From positions 883,501-947,500 of the forward strand of contig NZ_CP046620.1 in the NCBI RefSeq assembly GCF_009931615.1: DNA of 64,000 nt, given 5' to 3'. The notes below the pieces were generated by a model that was not told the origin of the DNA, did not search any database, and was given only the letters and a program-made list of their open reading frames with translations. The translations under genes were made by a program, and so were the position numbers. Positions 8,299-18,146 of the stretch are shown here, one piece after another (position 1 is the stretch's first letter; each line of letters begins with the position of its first letter). Source of the stretch: Algicella marina (GTDB taxonomy: Bacteria; Pseudomonadota; Alphaproteobacteria; Rhodobacterales; Rhodobacteraceae).

Positions 8299-9075
8299 TC
8301 AGCGGCCCTCGTATTTTGCCGGACGCTTTTCGAGGAAGGCCAGCACACCTTCCTTGAAGTCGCGTGTCTTGCCGGCCTCTCCCTGCAGCTTCGCCTCCAG
8401 CCCGAGCTGCGTTTCGAGATCATTCTCGAAGCTTTGGCGGAGCGCCTGCTTGATCATGCCGTAGGTGGCTGTCGGCCCCTGGGCGAGATGGCGGGCGCGG
8501 GCGTCGACGGTCGCGGTGAAGGCGTCGTCGGGAACCGCCTCCCAGATCATGCCCCAGTTCTCGGCCTTCTGCGCGGTTATGCTTTCGGCGAACAGCGCCG
8601 CGCCCATTGCCTTGGCCATGCCCATCTGCCGGGGAAGCCAGTAGGTGCCGCCGGCATCCGGGACGAGGCCGATGCGGGCGAAGGCCTGGATGAAGACGGC
8701 GCTGTCGGCGGCAATGACGACGTCAGCGGCGAGGGCGAGGTTGGCGCCGGCACCGGCGGCGGCGCCGTTGACGGCGGAAATCGTCGGGATGGGGCAATCG
8801 TAGATCGCCTTCAGCAGCGGTTCGTATTCCTCGCGCAGGGTCCTTTCCATGTCGAGCCCCGTGGTGACGCTGGCGTCGCCGAGATCCTGGCCCGAACAGA
8901 AGGCGCGGCCCGCACCGGTAAGAACGATGGCGCGGGCTTCCTCCGGTGCGTGGCGGAGGGCGTGCAGCAGGTCGAGGCGCATCTGGCCATTGAGGCCGTT
9001 CATCACGTCTGGCCGGTTGAGGGTGATACGGGCGATATCGTCCGACAGTTCGTAGAGAATGGTTTCGTATTGCAT
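8299..9075 (-). CDS. Enoyl-CoA hydratase/isomerase, PaaG-like
   Basis: 258 residues from ATG at 9075, preceded by GGGAGA; the frame extends further upstream but without family similarity. Crotonase-fold features: the oxyanion-hole stretches FCSGQDLGD and NGAAAGAGANLALAAD, and GLVPDAGGTYWLPR. The pattern and the closing KEGVLAFLEKRPAKYEGR resemble PaaG, the ring-1,2-epoxyphenylacetyl-CoA isomerase of phenylacetate breakdown, but no other paa genes are here, so a general fatty-acid role is possible. Confidence 0.85.
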   Translation of the reverse strand: MQYETILYELSDDIARITLNRPDVMNGLNGQMRLDLLHALRHAPEEARAIVLTGAGRAFCSGQDLGDASVTTGLDMERTLREEYEPLLKAIYDCPIPTISAVNGAAAGAGANLALAADVVIAADSAVFIQAFARIGLVPDAGGTYWLPRQMGMAKAMGAALFAESITAQKAENWGMIWEAVPDDAFTATVDARARHLAQGPTATYGMIKQALRQSFENDLETQLGLEAKLQGEAGKTRDFKEGVLAFLEKRPAKYEGR

Positions 9076-9227
9076 GTGCGGACTCTCCCTTTTGGCGGGA
9101 GGGTAGCTGCGGATGGGTTCGGGCAAAAGATAAAACGTGGCGTCAGTTGCAATGCGCAAGCTCCGGGTCGTGCCGCCGGGCCGAGGTGGGATAGCGAAAG
9201 GGTATCGACACTTCAGGGAGGTACGGG

Positions 9228-9980
9228 ATGCGACTGGCGGACAAGGTGATCATCGTGACGGGAGCAAGCAGCGGCATTGGTGCGGCGGCGGCGAGATTGT
9301 TCGCTGCCGAGGGCGCCGCAGTGGTGCTGGGGGCACGACGGGCGGAGCGGCTGGAGGCGCTGTCCACGGAAATAGTGGCCGATGGCGGGCGGGCCGTATG
9401 GGTGGCGGGCGACGTGCGCGAGGCGGATGTGGCCGTGGCGCTGGTGGCACGGGCGGAGGCTGCGTTCGGCGGGCTGGACGGTGCTTTCAACAATGCCGGA
9501 ACTGTGGGCGAGATGGCACCGGTAGCGGACATTACGCCCGGGACGTGGCGCGAGGTTCAGGATACCAATCTGACGGCGGCGTTCCTGAACGCACGGGCGC
9601 AACTGCCGGCCCTGCAGGCGCGGGGCGGCGGCGCGCTGGTGTTCACATCGTCCTTTGTCGGCATGACCGTGGGCCTGCCGGGAATGGGGGCATATGCGGC
9701 GGCAAAGGCCGGGCTGATGGGGCTGGCGCAGGTGATCGCGGCGGAATACGGGGCCGAGGGTATCCGCGCCAATTGCCTGATGCCGGGGGGTACGCGGACG
9801 GAGATGGCCGGGGACGACCCGGAGTTCCATCGTTTCGTCGAGGGGCTGCACGCGCTGAAGCGGATGGCCGCACCGGAGGAGATCGCGGAGGTGGCGTTGT
9901 TCCTCCTGTCGGATGCCGCTTCGTTCGTGACCGGCGGTGGGCTTTTTGCCGATGGCGGCAATTCGATCTGCAAGACCTAG
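9228..9980 (+). CDS. SDR family NAD(P)-dependent oxidoreductase
   Basis: 250 residues, classical short-chain dehydrogenase length. TGASSGIG at 11-18 binds the cofactor; NNAG at 88-91, S141 or S142, and the Y156-AAA-K160 motif form the active site; PGGTRTEM follows as usual. The R residues after the second strand (GARRAE) favour NADP(H). Substrate is unknown. It is a single gene, diverging from the enoyl-CoA hydratase. Confidence 0.9.
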   Translation: MRLADKVIIVTGASSGIGAAAARLFAAEGAAVVLGARRAERLEALSTEIVADGGRAVWVAGDVREADVAVALVARAEAAFGGLDGAFNNAGTVGEMAPVADITPGTWREVQDTNLTAAFLNARAQLPALQARGGGALVFTSSFVGMTVGLPGMGAYAAAKAGLMGLAQVIAAEYGAEGIRANCLMPGGTRTEMAGDDPEFHRFVEGLHALKRMAAPEEIAEVALFLLSDAASFVTGGGLFADGGNSICKT

Positions 9981-10072
9981 GTGGTCATGGTTTCTTCATG
10001 TGGCTGAGAGGGTAATGTCACGAACGGGCCGCAGATGTCTGGCGACAATCACAGCCCCGGGGGACCCCAGCC

Positions 10073-11632
10073 ATGACCAGATTCCTGAAACCTACCCGCC
10101 GCACGATGCTGGCCGGCAGCGCCGCCTTTGCGGGCGGCCTTGCCATGCCCGCGATCTCGCGAGCGGCTCAGAGGCCGGTGTTCACGCATGGCGTGCAGTC
10201 GGGCGACGTGGATGCGGCATCCGGCATGATCTGGACGCGGGTGGACCGGCCCTCGCGGGTGATGATGGAGGTTTCCACCACCGAAAGCTTCGCCGATGTC
10301 CGCCGTCTCGCGCCGCTGAACGCGCTGCCGGAAAGCGATTTCGCAGTGAAGCGACTGGTGGAGGGACTGCCGGCCGATCAGGAGATATTCTATCGGTTCT
10401 CCGCAGCTGATCTGACGGACATCAATGTCAGCTCCGAGCCGATCGTCGGCCGGTTTCGCACCGCACCGGCGTCGCGGCGCAATGTTCGCTTCGCGTGGTC
10501 CGGTGACACGGCCGGGCAGGGTTGGGGCATCGACGACGAGGGCATGGCAACCTATGCGACGATGGCGCGGCACACGCCCGATTTCTTCCTGCATTCCGGT
10601 GACACGATCTATGCCGACGGCCCGATGGAAGACGAGGTGCAAAAGGACGGCGAGACCATCTGGAAGAACGCGGTCCTGATTGATGAGAAGCGCAAGGTGG
10701 CCGAGACGCTGGACGAGTATCGCGGCCAGTGGAAGTACAACATGATGGACGAACATGTGCGGGCGCTGAACGCGGAGGTGCCGACCTTCTTTCAGTGGGA
10801 CGACCACGAGGTGGTCAACAACTGGTCGGACAGCAAGGATTTGAAGGGCGACGACCGTTACAGCGAAAAGTCGGTCCATGTGCTGGCTGCGCGGGCAGGC
10901 CGCGCCTTCCACGAGATGACACCGATCCGCTTCCAGCCGCAGGAACCGGGGCAGGTGTATCGCAAGATCGCCTACGGCCCGATGCTGGACGTCTTCTTCC
11001 TCGACCTGCGCAGCTATCGCGGTGCCAACAGCGACAACGTGCAGGGTGAACCTTCGGAGGCGACGCGAATCCTCGGGCAGGAGCAGATCGCATGGCTGAA
11101 GCGGGAGCTGGCGAACTCGCGTGCGACGTGGAAGGCGATCGCCTGCGACATGCCAATCGGGTTGGTGGTGCGCGACGGCGACACGAAGTTCGAGGCGATT
11201 GCCAATGCCGATGACGGCGATGCGAAGGGCCGGGAATTCGAGATCGCCGATTTGCTGCGGTTCATCCGTACCGCGGGTATTACCAACACCGTCTGGTTCA
11301 CGGCGGATGTGCATTACACGGCGGCGCATCACTACAGCCCGGAGCGGGCGGCGTTTCAGGAGTTCGAGCCGTTCTGGGAGTTCGTTTCCGGCCCGTTGCA
11401 CGCGGGCACCTTCGGGCCGAACGCGCTGGACATGACGTTCGGGCCGGAAGTGCGCTACGTGAAGGCGCCGAGCGAGGAGCAGGGCGTGAACCTGCCGCCC
11501 TCCGCCGGGTTGCAGTTCTTTGGACTGGTCGACATCGACGGCGCGACCGAACAGATGACCGTGCGCCTGATGGACCGGGCGGACGAAGAGTTGTGGAAGG
11601 TGACGCTGGATCCCGTGCGGGCGGCGCTCTGA
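10073..11632 (+). CDS. phoD: Alkaline phosphatase D family protein (PhoD), Tat-exported
   Basis: 519 residues. The N-terminus (PTRRTMLAGSAAFAGG) is a twin-arginine signal. FTHGVQSGDVDAASGMIWTR is the PhoD N-terminal domain, and WSGDTAGQGWG, HSGDTIYADGP, WDDHEVVNNW and TADVHYTAAHHY carry the Asp, Asn and His metal ligands. PhoD enzymes are Ca/Fe phosphodiesterases or monoesterases in the periplasm that release phosphate from organic esters. No Pho box was identified with confidence upstream. Confidence 0.92.
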   Translation: MTRFLKPTRRTMLAGSAAFAGGLAMPAISRAAQRPVFTHGVQSGDVDAASGMIWTRVDRPSRVMMEVSTTESFADVRRLAPLNALPESDFAVKRLVEGLPADQEIFYRFSAADLTDINVSSEPIVGRFRTAPASRRNVRFAWSGDTAGQGWGIDDEGMATYATMARHTPDFFLHSGDTIYADGPMEDEVQKDGETIWKNAVLIDEKRKVAETLDEYRGQWKYNMMDEHVRALNAEVPTFFQWDDHEVVNNWSDSKDLKGDDRYSEKSVHVLAARAGRAFHEMTPIRFQPQEPGQVYRKIAYGPMLDVFFLDLRSYRGANSDNVQGEPSEATRILGQEQIAWLKRELANSRATWKAIACDMPIGLVVRDGDTKFEAIANADDGDAKGREFEIADLLRFIRTAGITNTVWFTADVHYTAAHHYSPERAAFQEFEPFWEFVSGPLHAGTFGPNALDMTFGPEVRYVKAPSEEQGVNLPPSAGLQFFGLVDIDGATEQMTVRLMDRADEELWKVTLDPVRAAL

Positions 11633-11817
11633 CCTGATGCTTGTCCGATGCCGGCGTCTTTCGCGGTTGCGGAGGGTGCCGGCATGCCTGCGTTCGAGAC
11701 AGGTGTTGCCTTGCATGGCCGCGGCCTGACCGGTTGCCAGTCCTTCTCCTGCCCGCTTGACAGGCCCACAAGCGGCCGGTAGGCACGCGGCTTTCTTCGC
11801 AGCCGGGAGGTGTGGAC

Positions 11818-13059
11818 ATGGCGGGGCAGGGTCCGGTTCTTGGGGTCGATTTCGGAACGTCCAACTCGGCGGCGGGGCATGTGGTGGAGGGGCGACCGGT
11901 GCTGATCGAGATGGCACCCGGGCGCACCACGCTTCCGACGACCTTCTTCTTCGATTTTGAAACGCGCGAGACGCTGATCGGTGATCCGGCCAATGCCGCC
12001 CTGCTGGACGGGCTGGAGGGGCGTTTCATGCGGGCGCTGAAACGGGTGCTGGGCACTTCCCTCATGCATGAGCAGCGCCAGATCCTGAAGGAGCGTGTGA
12101 CGTTCGTCGATATCATCGGCCGGTTCCTGCGCGCAATCCGGGAGCGGGCGGAGGCACAGACGGGGCAGACGTTCACGCGCGTGCTTTCCGGCAGGCCGGT
12201 GATCTTTCATGGCCGTGGCGCGGAACGGGAGGAGAAGGCGGAGGCGGATCTGCGGGCGTGCTACATGGCGGCCGGATTCGAGGATGTGGCGTTCATGGCC
12301 GAGCCGGAAGCGGCGGCGATTGCCAGTGGCGCGACGGAGCGCGGCGGCGAGGTGGGACTGATCGTCGATATTGGTGGCGGCACCTCTGATTTCTCGCTGT
12401 TCAGGGCCGGTGAAAGCGGTGTCGAGATATTGGCAAATCACGGGGTGCGGATCGGCGGCACCGATTTCGACAAATCCATCAGCATCGACCGGGTGATGCC
12501 GTTGCTGGGCAAGGGCACCGAGGTGCGCAAGGTGCTGGGTGCCGGTACCTCACCGGTGCCCAACGCAATCTTCAACGATCTGGCGACGTGGGAGAAGATA
12601 CCGTTCGTCAACACGCCGCAGAACCGGCGGATGGTGGCGGAGATGTTGCGGCTGGCGGAAGCTCCGGAACAGCTTGGGCGGCTGGCGACGGTGCTGGAGG
12701 ACGACCTTGGCCACGACCTGGCATTCGCGGTGGAGCGGGGCAAGATCGCGGCGAATGCCGGCGACGGTGGGAGTATTGATCTGGGCGTGATCGAGGCCGG
12801 TCTGGGCGTGCCGTTGAGCGCTGCCGAGGTGGCCGAAAGCCTGACTGCGCACGCGCAGGCGCTGCGGACAGGGGCGGAGGAAACGGTGCGGCTGGCGGGG
12901 GGATGCAGCGTGGACCGGGTGATCTATGTTGGCGGGTCGAGCCTGATGACCATGGTTTCCGACGAGATGAAACGGGTGTTTCCAGAGGCGCGGCACAGCA
13001 CGTCCGAGGTGTTCACGGCGGTGGCCGACGGATTGGCGCTGGCGGCGGCACAGATGTGA
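11818..13059 (+). CDS. Hsp70-family protein, YegD-like
   Basis: 413 residues from ATG at 11818 (GGAGG upstream; GTG at 11812 is an alternative). LGVDFGTSNSA is the phosphate-1 loop and VDIGGGTSDFSLF the phosphate-2 loop of the actin/Hsp70 ATPase fold; VGGSSLMTMV is the adenosine motif. The chain stops after the nucleotide-binding domain, without the substrate-binding and lid domains of DnaK, as in E. coli YegD. An ATPase of unclear client, probably cytoplasmic. Confidence 0.85.
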   Translation: MAGQGPVLGVDFGTSNSAAGHVVEGRPVLIEMAPGRTTLPTTFFFDFETRETLIGDPANAALLDGLEGRFMRALKRVLGTSLMHEQRQILKERVTFVDIIGRFLRAIRERAEAQTGQTFTRVLSGRPVIFHGRGAEREEKAEADLRACYMAAGFEDVAFMAEPEAAAIASGATERGGEVGLIVDIGGGTSDFSLFRAGESGVEILANHGVRIGGTDFDKSISIDRVMPLLGKGTEVRKVLGAGTSPVPNAIFNDLATWEKIPFVNTPQNRRMVAEMLRLAEAPEQLGRLATVLEDDLGHDLAFAVERGKIAANAGDGGSIDLGVIEAGLGVPLSAAEVAESLTAHAQALRTGAEETVRLAGGCSVDRVIYVGGSSLMTMVSDEMKRVFPEARHSTSEVFTAVADGLALAAAQM

Positions 13060-13104
13060 GAAAACTCAGCTCTGCATGATGCCGGGCGTGGTAGAGACGC
13101 TGGC

Positions 13105-13632
13105 ATGGAGAGGCTGCATCCAAGCGACAGGCCGGTTTTGCAGGCGGAAGCCCTGATCGCGGTTTTGGCGGCGCACGAGGTGCGCTGGGTTCTGTGCGGC
13201 TCTCAGGTGCTGGCGCTGCATGGGGCGAAACTGGTGCCCAACGATCTCGACGTGGTGCCGGAGCTTTCACCGGAAAACCTGGCGCGGGTAGCTGAGTGCC
13301 TGCGCAGTCTGAACGCTGTGCGGGCGTATCTGGACGGTTGGGGCGGTGCGACACTGGCGGAATGCGAGGACTGGAGGGTGGGAGCGGCAACGGCGGAGGC
13401 GCTGGACTGGCTCTACGTGACGCCGTTGGGGATGCTGGACATCGTGGTTGAGTTTGCGGCTCCTTACGCGGAGTTGATGCAGGGGGCCATTGAACTGGAG
13501 GCGGCCGGGGTGCCGTACCGGGCCTGCGATCCGCGTAAGGTATTGCGGGCGCTGGAGCGGCGGGACCGGAGCAAGGATGCGGCGCGGCGTGCGGAATACG
13601 CGCGGCTGCGGCGAGAACTGGGGGTGGCATGA
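13105..13632 (+). CDS. Nucleotidyltransferase-fold hypothetical protein
   Basis: 175 residues. LCGSQVLALHGAKLVPNDLDVVPE (30-53 region) matches the GG/GS ... D.D pattern of minimal nucleotidyltransferases such as the AbiEii or DUF6036 groups, but the first motif is GS rather than GGxA. No adjacent antitoxin (AbiEi) or HEPN partner is seen. It starts 45 bases after the Hsp70-like gene. The activity is unproven; it may be a catalytically relaxed family member. Confidence 0.6.
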   Translation: MERLHPSDRPVLQAEALIAVLAAHEVRWVLCGSQVLALHGAKLVPNDLDVVPELSPENLARVAECLRSLNAVRAYLDGWGGATLAECEDWRVGAATAEALDWLYVTPLGMLDIVVEFAAPYAELMQGAIELEAAGVPYRACDPRKVLRALERRDRSKDAARRAEYARLRRELGVA

Positions 13633-13683
13633 ACTGCCGTGGGGCCCGCGCAGTGACGGGTTCGGTCGGCGGACGGGATTCGC

Positions 13684-14133
13684 TCAGCCGTTCAGCAGCT
13701 TGTCGAGCTGTGCCTGCTCCTCGGCGCTGAGCGGTTCGGGGCTGTGAGGGGCGCTGCGCGTGCGGATGAAAGCGAGGGCGGCGATGGCTCCGATCAGCAG
13801 GAGGATGGGGCCGGTGAGCCACAGGAGCACCGTGGCACCGGTGAAGCGAGGGCGTAAAAGCACGAACTCGCCATAGCGATCCGTGAGGAACGAGAGGATT
13901 TCGGCGTCGCTGTCACCCGCTGTCAGCCGCTCGCGGACGAGGATGCGCAGGTCCTTTGCCAGATCGGCGGAACTGTCGTCGATGCTTTCGTTGCGGCAGA
14001 CAAGGCAGCGGATTTCCTTCGACAGCTCACGGGCGCGGGTTTCCAGCGCGGGATCGTTCAGGACCTCGTCGGGTTCCACCGCGAGGGCCGGAGTGGCGAG
14101 CAGCAGCACCATCAGAAAGAGCGCACGGATCAT
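13684..14133 (-). CDS. ccmH: Cytochrome c maturation protein CcmH (thiol reductase subunit)
   Basis: 149 residues from ATG at 14133, overlapping the ccmF stop by four bases. Signal peptide at 1-18, then a three-helix domain with RCLVCRN (C43, C46), the CXXC pair that reduces apocytochrome cysteines before heme attachment, and a membrane anchor near 105-125. It works with CcmF as the periplasmic heme lyase. It is the short form, without the TPR domain found in E. coli CcmH. Confidence 0.94.
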   Translation of the reverse strand: MIRALFLMVLLLATPALAVEPDEVLNDPALETRARELSKEIRCLVCRNESIDDSSADLAKDLRILVRERLTAGDSDAEILSFLTDRYGEFVLLRPRFTGATVLLWLTGPILLLIGAIAALAFIRTRSAPHSPEPLSAEEQAQLDKLLNG

Positions 14134-16103
14134 TCGGCGGGCACCGCACTGACGGGCCGCTTGGCGGCGGGTGCGCCGAGCCGGTAGCGGCGATCGGACA
14201 GGGAGAGCAGCCCACCGAGAGCCATGATGATGGCCGCGCCCCAGATCCAGTTGGCGAATGGCTTGATGAAGGTGCGGACGGCCCATGCCTCGCCCTGGCG
14301 ATCACCGATAACGACGTAGACATCGCGGGTGAAACCGGAGTTTAGACCGGCCTCTGTCGTCGGCATGCGCTGGACCGGATAGAAACGCTTCTCCGGCGTC
14401 AGGGTGCCGAGATTGCGGCCGTTCTGCCAGAGGGTGAGGGTTGCCTGTTCGGAGACGTAGTTGGGCCCGCGCAGTTGTTCCACCTTTTCCAGCCGGAGTG
14501 CATAGGGGCCGATTTCGTAGCGCTGCCCGGGCTCGACAAGCCGAATATCCTCCACCTCCCACGCGGTGATGGCGGCGATGGCGAAAATGATGAGGCCGAA
14601 GCCGGTGTGGGACACGGCCTTGCCCCAATCCGCCCGGGGCAGGTTGGCGGCGCGGCGCAGTGCCGTGGCGGGCGATTGGAAAAGGCGGATACGCTCGGCG
14701 AAATCGGCCAGTGCACCGAGGACGACCCAGGCGGCCAGCGCCGCGCCGATGGGCGCGAGGAGGCGGCCACCCGTTTGTATCGACCAGACGAGCGCGCCGA
14801 GAGCGAGTGAGAGGGCAATGGGGCCGGTGAGATGACGGAGCGAACGCGCGGTATTGGCCCGCTTCCATGGCAGGATTGCGCCGAAGGGCAGGATCATCGC
14901 CAGCGCGACCATGAAGGGTGTGAACGCTATGTCGAAGAACGGGGGCCCGACGGAGAGCTTCTGGCCGAAGGCAAGCTCGGCGATCAGGGGCCAGAGCGTG
15001 CCGACGAAGACGACGGCCGTTGCGGTGACCAGCAGAAGGTTGTTCATCACCAGCCCCGACTCGCGGCTGACCATCGAGAATACGGCCGTGGTGCGCAGGC
15101 TGTGCGCACGAATGGCATAGAGCGTGAGCGCGCCGCCGGTGAAGACGACGAGGATGCCGAGCACGAAGAGGCCGCGCGTCGGATCGGAGGCGAAGGCGTG
15201 GACGGAGGTGATGACGCCGGAGCGGACGATGAACGTGCCGATGAGCGAGAACGAGAATGCGAGGATGGCCAGAAGGATCGTCCAGCTTTTCAGGGCCTCG
15301 CGCTTCTCGACCACGATGGCGGAATGCAGCAGGGCGGCAGAGATGAGCCACGGCATGAAGGAGGCGTTCTCCACCGGATCCCAGAACCACCAGCCGCCCC
15401 AGCCGAGCTCGTAATACGCCCACCAGGAGCCGAGGCCGATGCCGATGGTCAGGAAGAGCCAGGCCGCGAGCGTCCACGGCCGGACCCAGCGGGCCCAGGC
15501 GGCATCGACGCGACCCTCGATCAGGGCGGCGACGGCGAAGGAAAAGGCCATCGAGAGGCCGACGTAGCCGAGGTAGAGAAAGGGCGGGTGGAAGGCGAGA
15601 CCGGGGTCCTGCAGGAGCGGATTGAGATCGTTGCCGTCGAAGGGCGGGTTGGCCAGCCGGGTGAAGGGATTGGAGGTGAACAGCATGAAGGTGAGGAAGG
15701 CGACGCCGATCGAGCCTTGCACGGCGAGCACACGGGCGCGCAGGGCCAGCGGCAATTGCTGGCCGGCCCACGCCACGGTGGCGCCGAACAGTGCCAGGAT
15801 CAGCACCCAGAGCAGCAGCGAGCCCTCGTGGTTTCCCCATGTTCCGGAGATCTTGTAGAGCAGCGGCTTGGCTGAGTGGGAGTTGGCGGCGACGAGTTCG
15901 ACCGAGAAGTCGGAGATGACGAAGGCGCGAACGAGGGCGGCGAAGGCGAATGCGATCAGCAGAAACTGAAGGTTGGCGGCCGGAATAGCGACGCGCATCC
16001 AGTTGGCCCAGCCCTTCTGAGCCCCGACCATGGGCAGGATCGTCTGCACGAGGGCCACGCCGAGGGCAAGGGCGAGGGCAAGATGGCCGAATTCCGCAAT
16101 CAT
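14130..16103 (-). CDS. ccmF: Heme lyase CcmF
   Basis: 657 residues with many membrane helices. The WGGWWFWDPVENAS motif at 235-248 is the conserved tryptophan-rich loop that holds heme; HPPFLYLGYVG and TSNPF are also typical. Start at 16103 (MIAEFGHLAL) fits the family; the longer frame is not supported. It attaches heme to CXXCH apocytochromes on the periplasmic side together with CcmH, its overlapping neighbour, and CcmE (6257-6697). Confidence 0.95.
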   Translation of the reverse strand: MIAEFGHLALALALGVALVQTILPMVGAQKGWANWMRVAIPAANLQFLLIAFAFAALVRAFVISDFSVELVAANSHSAKPLLYKISGTWGNHEGSLLLWVLILALFGATVAWAGQQLPLALRARVLAVQGSIGVAFLTFMLFTSNPFTRLANPPFDGNDLNPLLQDPGLAFHPPFLYLGYVGLSMAFSFAVAALIEGRVDAAWARWVRPWTLAAWLFLTIGIGLGSWWAYYELGWGGWWFWDPVENASFMPWLISAALLHSAIVVEKREALKSWTILLAILAFSFSLIGTFIVRSGVITSVHAFASDPTRGLFVLGILVVFTGGALTLYAIRAHSLRTTAVFSMVSRESGLVMNNLLLVTATAVVFVGTLWPLIAELAFGQKLSVGPPFFDIAFTPFMVALAMILPFGAILPWKRANTARSLRHLTGPIALSLALGALVWSIQTGGRLLAPIGAALAAWVVLGALADFAERIRLFQSPATALRRAANLPRADWGKAVSHTGFGLIIFAIAAITAWEVEDIRLVEPGQRYEIGPYALRLEKVEQLRGPNYVSEQATLTLWQNGRNLGTLTPEKRFYPVQRMPTTEAGLNSGFTRDVYVVIGDRQGEAWAVRTFIKPFANWIWGAAIIMALGGLLSLSDRRYRLGAPAAKRPVSAVPAE

Positions 16104-16272
16104 GGGGTCTTCTCCTTTGCGCGGAGTATAGGGGCCATGCGGGCGAGGGCAATTCACGAAGTGTCGCGGTGCGCAGACGCGGATGGCGCCCGGCGCTGTG
16201 TCACATCACTTACAGCTTGCGTGGCGGTTCCATGCTTCCTTGTGGGGAAAATTACAAGAGGAACCCAAAGTA

Positions 16273-16860
16273 ATGATTATTCCGCATAGCGATCAGAACA
16301 GTGCCCGCCACCATGCCGACAGTTTCTTCGGCGGATCATCCTTTGAGGCGGCGGATGTGCCGTGGGTAAAGGTTGGCGGCCTGTACATGTCCGTTTGCAT
16401 CACCGGCGAGAACTCCTGGGGACCGATCGCCAAGGACCTGAGCGGCGACAGCCGCAAGGTCTGGGTGTTCACCGGCCGCCATGGCGAGGCGAGTGGCAAC
16501 CCGGTGGGCAAGGATGGTACGTTCATGGCCAAGAAGGTCTATGACATCGAGCATCTGAGGGAGGACCGCAAGATCGTCGATGGATTGCAGGGGGCCGGAT
16601 TCAACGTCGCGTTGCTGGACCTGTACGAGGCCAATGACAGCCGCACGACGGAGAAGCTGAAGGCGCTGATCAAGGAGAAGCTGGACGGTGGCGATATCGT
16701 CGTGCTGGCGTGGTGTTTCTCTCTGTTCGCGATGAACGAGTATGACAAGAACCTGAAGAACAAGGGCGTTGTGCATACGGCGATTGCCAACATGAACTAC
16801 GACGCCTCGATCACCTCCATCATCACCAACAAGTTCGCCTGGGTGCCGAAGCCCTGGTAG
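16273..16860 (+). CDS. Conserved-looking hypothetical protein, unknown family
   Basis: 195 residues from ATG at 16273 with GAGGAA upstream. No signal peptide or membrane segment. Features: SFFGGSSFEAADVPWVKVGG near the N-terminus, VWVFTGRHGEASG at about 67-79, a charged helix (TTEKLKALIKEKLDGGD) and DIVVLAWCFSLFAMNEYD. The alternation of short hydrophobic strands and charged helices suggests a cytoplasmic alpha/beta protein. It is divergent from ccmF and convergent with an ATPase. I do not recognise it. Confidence 0.65.
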   Translation: MIIPHSDQNSARHHADSFFGGSSFEAADVPWVKVGGLYMSVCITGENSWGPIAKDLSGDSRKVWVFTGRHGEASGNPVGKDGTFMAKKVYDIEHLREDRKIVDGLQGAGFNVALLDLYEANDSRTTEKLKALIKEKLDGGDIVVLAWCFSLFAMNEYDKNLKNKGVVHTAIANMNYDASITSIITNKFAWVPKPW

Positions 16861-16879
16861 GCGGCCGGACCTCCCTGCT

Positions 16880-18037
16880 TCAGCGTTCTGGCCACTGCCA
16901 CTGAGGCGGGTCGTTGCCGATGACTTCCGTCTCGCCATGCGGCTTGGACAAGGCGATGAGCGTGGCGTCCTCCGCCTCGGCCAGAGCCTCGACCAGCGGG
17001 GCGGCGTGCGAGACAGTGATGATCTGACTGCGGGCGCTGGCCGCAACGATCAGCCGGGCGAGGGGCGCGAGAAGCGACGGGTGGAGGCTGGTTTCCGGTT
17101 CGTTGAGCACCATCAGTTCCGGCGGTCGGGGTGTCATCAGGGCGGCGGTAAGCAGCAGAAACCGCAGGGTGCCGTCGGACAACTCCCGCGCACGAAGCGG
17201 CCGCAAGAGGCCGGGCTGGTGCATCTCCACTTCCATCAGACCGGCAGACTCGCTGATCCGGACCTGACTGCCGGGGAAGGCCTCGTCGATGATGGAGGCA
17301 AGGGCGCGGGTATCGCCGATCTCAATGATTGTCTGGAGGGCGGCGGCGAGATCGCCGCCATCACCCGCCAGCACCGGCGTACGGGTGCCGAGGCGGGGCT
17401 GACGGGCCGGGGCCTCCATATCGGTGCGCAGATGATCGTAAAAGCGCCAGCTTCGCATCCGTTCCCGCAGGGTGAGCAGTTCGGGGAGTGATTTCGGGTC
17501 CGCGGCATGGGTCATCATGCTTTCGTAGGGGGCAAGATCCGAGATGACGGCTTCGCGCCGGCCCGAGAGCGCTAATGCGGTAACGGCGGGGCCGACACGG
17601 CTGGCGAATTCGGTACGTCGGGACAGGGCCTGCCCGGCCCAGACCGCCTCTGCCTTGATCTCCGGATCTTGCGAGAACAGTGATGTGGAGGAGGGTCTGG
17701 GCAGGCCGAGGTCGATGGCATAGCCGTAATCGTCGGTGGCGAAGCCGAGACGTAGGGCTACGGGCCCCTTGCGAAGCGTTCCCTGAACCGGCACCTCGCC
17801 GGATTTCATCGCCCGCGAGATTTCTTCCGGTCCTGCCCAGAGTGTCGATTGCAGCCCGCCCTCGGCGGCGATCGCGGGAATGGCGGCGCCCTGCGCGACA
17901 TCGCAGAGCAGGCGCAGTGCCTTGTAAAAGCTGGACTTGCCGCTGCCGTTCGGGCCGGTGACGATGTTCAGACGCTCCAGCGGCAAGCGAAGATCCCGGA
18001 TCGAGCGGTAGCCGGAAATGGCGAGGGTGGTCAGCAT
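16880..18037 (-). CDS. AAA family ATPase, RecF/OLD-like (COG4637-like)
   Basis: 385 residues. Walker A GPNGSGKS at 28-35 directly after LNIVTG; a signature-like RELSDGTLRFLLL; Walker B in PELMVLNEPETSLHPSLL; and a switch His in TVSHAAPLVEAL. This is the SMC/RecF-type ABC ATPase head with a small lid, found in OLD-like proteins, but there is no TOPRIM nuclease domain here. No partner nuclease is adjacent, so a defence role is not supported; the cellular role is unknown. Confidence 0.82.
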   Translation of the reverse strand: MLTTLAISGYRSIRDLRLPLERLNIVTGPNGSGKSSFYKALRLLCDVAQGAAIPAIAAEGGLQSTLWAGPEEISRAMKSGEVPVQGTLRKGPVALRLGFATDDYGYAIDLGLPRPSSTSLFSQDPEIKAEAVWAGQALSRRTEFASRVGPAVTALALSGRREAVISDLAPYESMMTHAADPKSLPELLTLRERMRSWRFYDHLRTDMEAPARQPRLGTRTPVLAGDGGDLAAALQTIIEIGDTRALASIIDEAFPGSQVRISESAGLMEVEMHQPGLLRPLRARELSDGTLRFLLLTAALMTPRPPELMVLNEPETSLHPSLLAPLARLIVAASARSQIITVSHAAPLVEALAEAEDATLIALSKPHGETEVIGNDPPQWQWPER

Positions 18038-18146
18038 GGGCGCAGTCTAGCCGGTTGGCGTTGCGATGGAAGTGGCTGGTTTCACGCGGGCATGCGGGAA
18101 TGGGAAGGAGTACGGGAGACGCAAGCTGCGTGACGCCCGGACAGGG

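Noticed and set aside
13105-13632. AbiE-type toxin-antitoxin pair
   Set aside because: Only a nucleotidyltransferase-like protein is present; no antitoxin gene lies beside it and the fold assignment itself is weak.
16880-18037. OLD/RecF-like ATPase as a defence system
   Set aside because: No nuclease domain or partner gene is adjacent and base composition matches the core genome.
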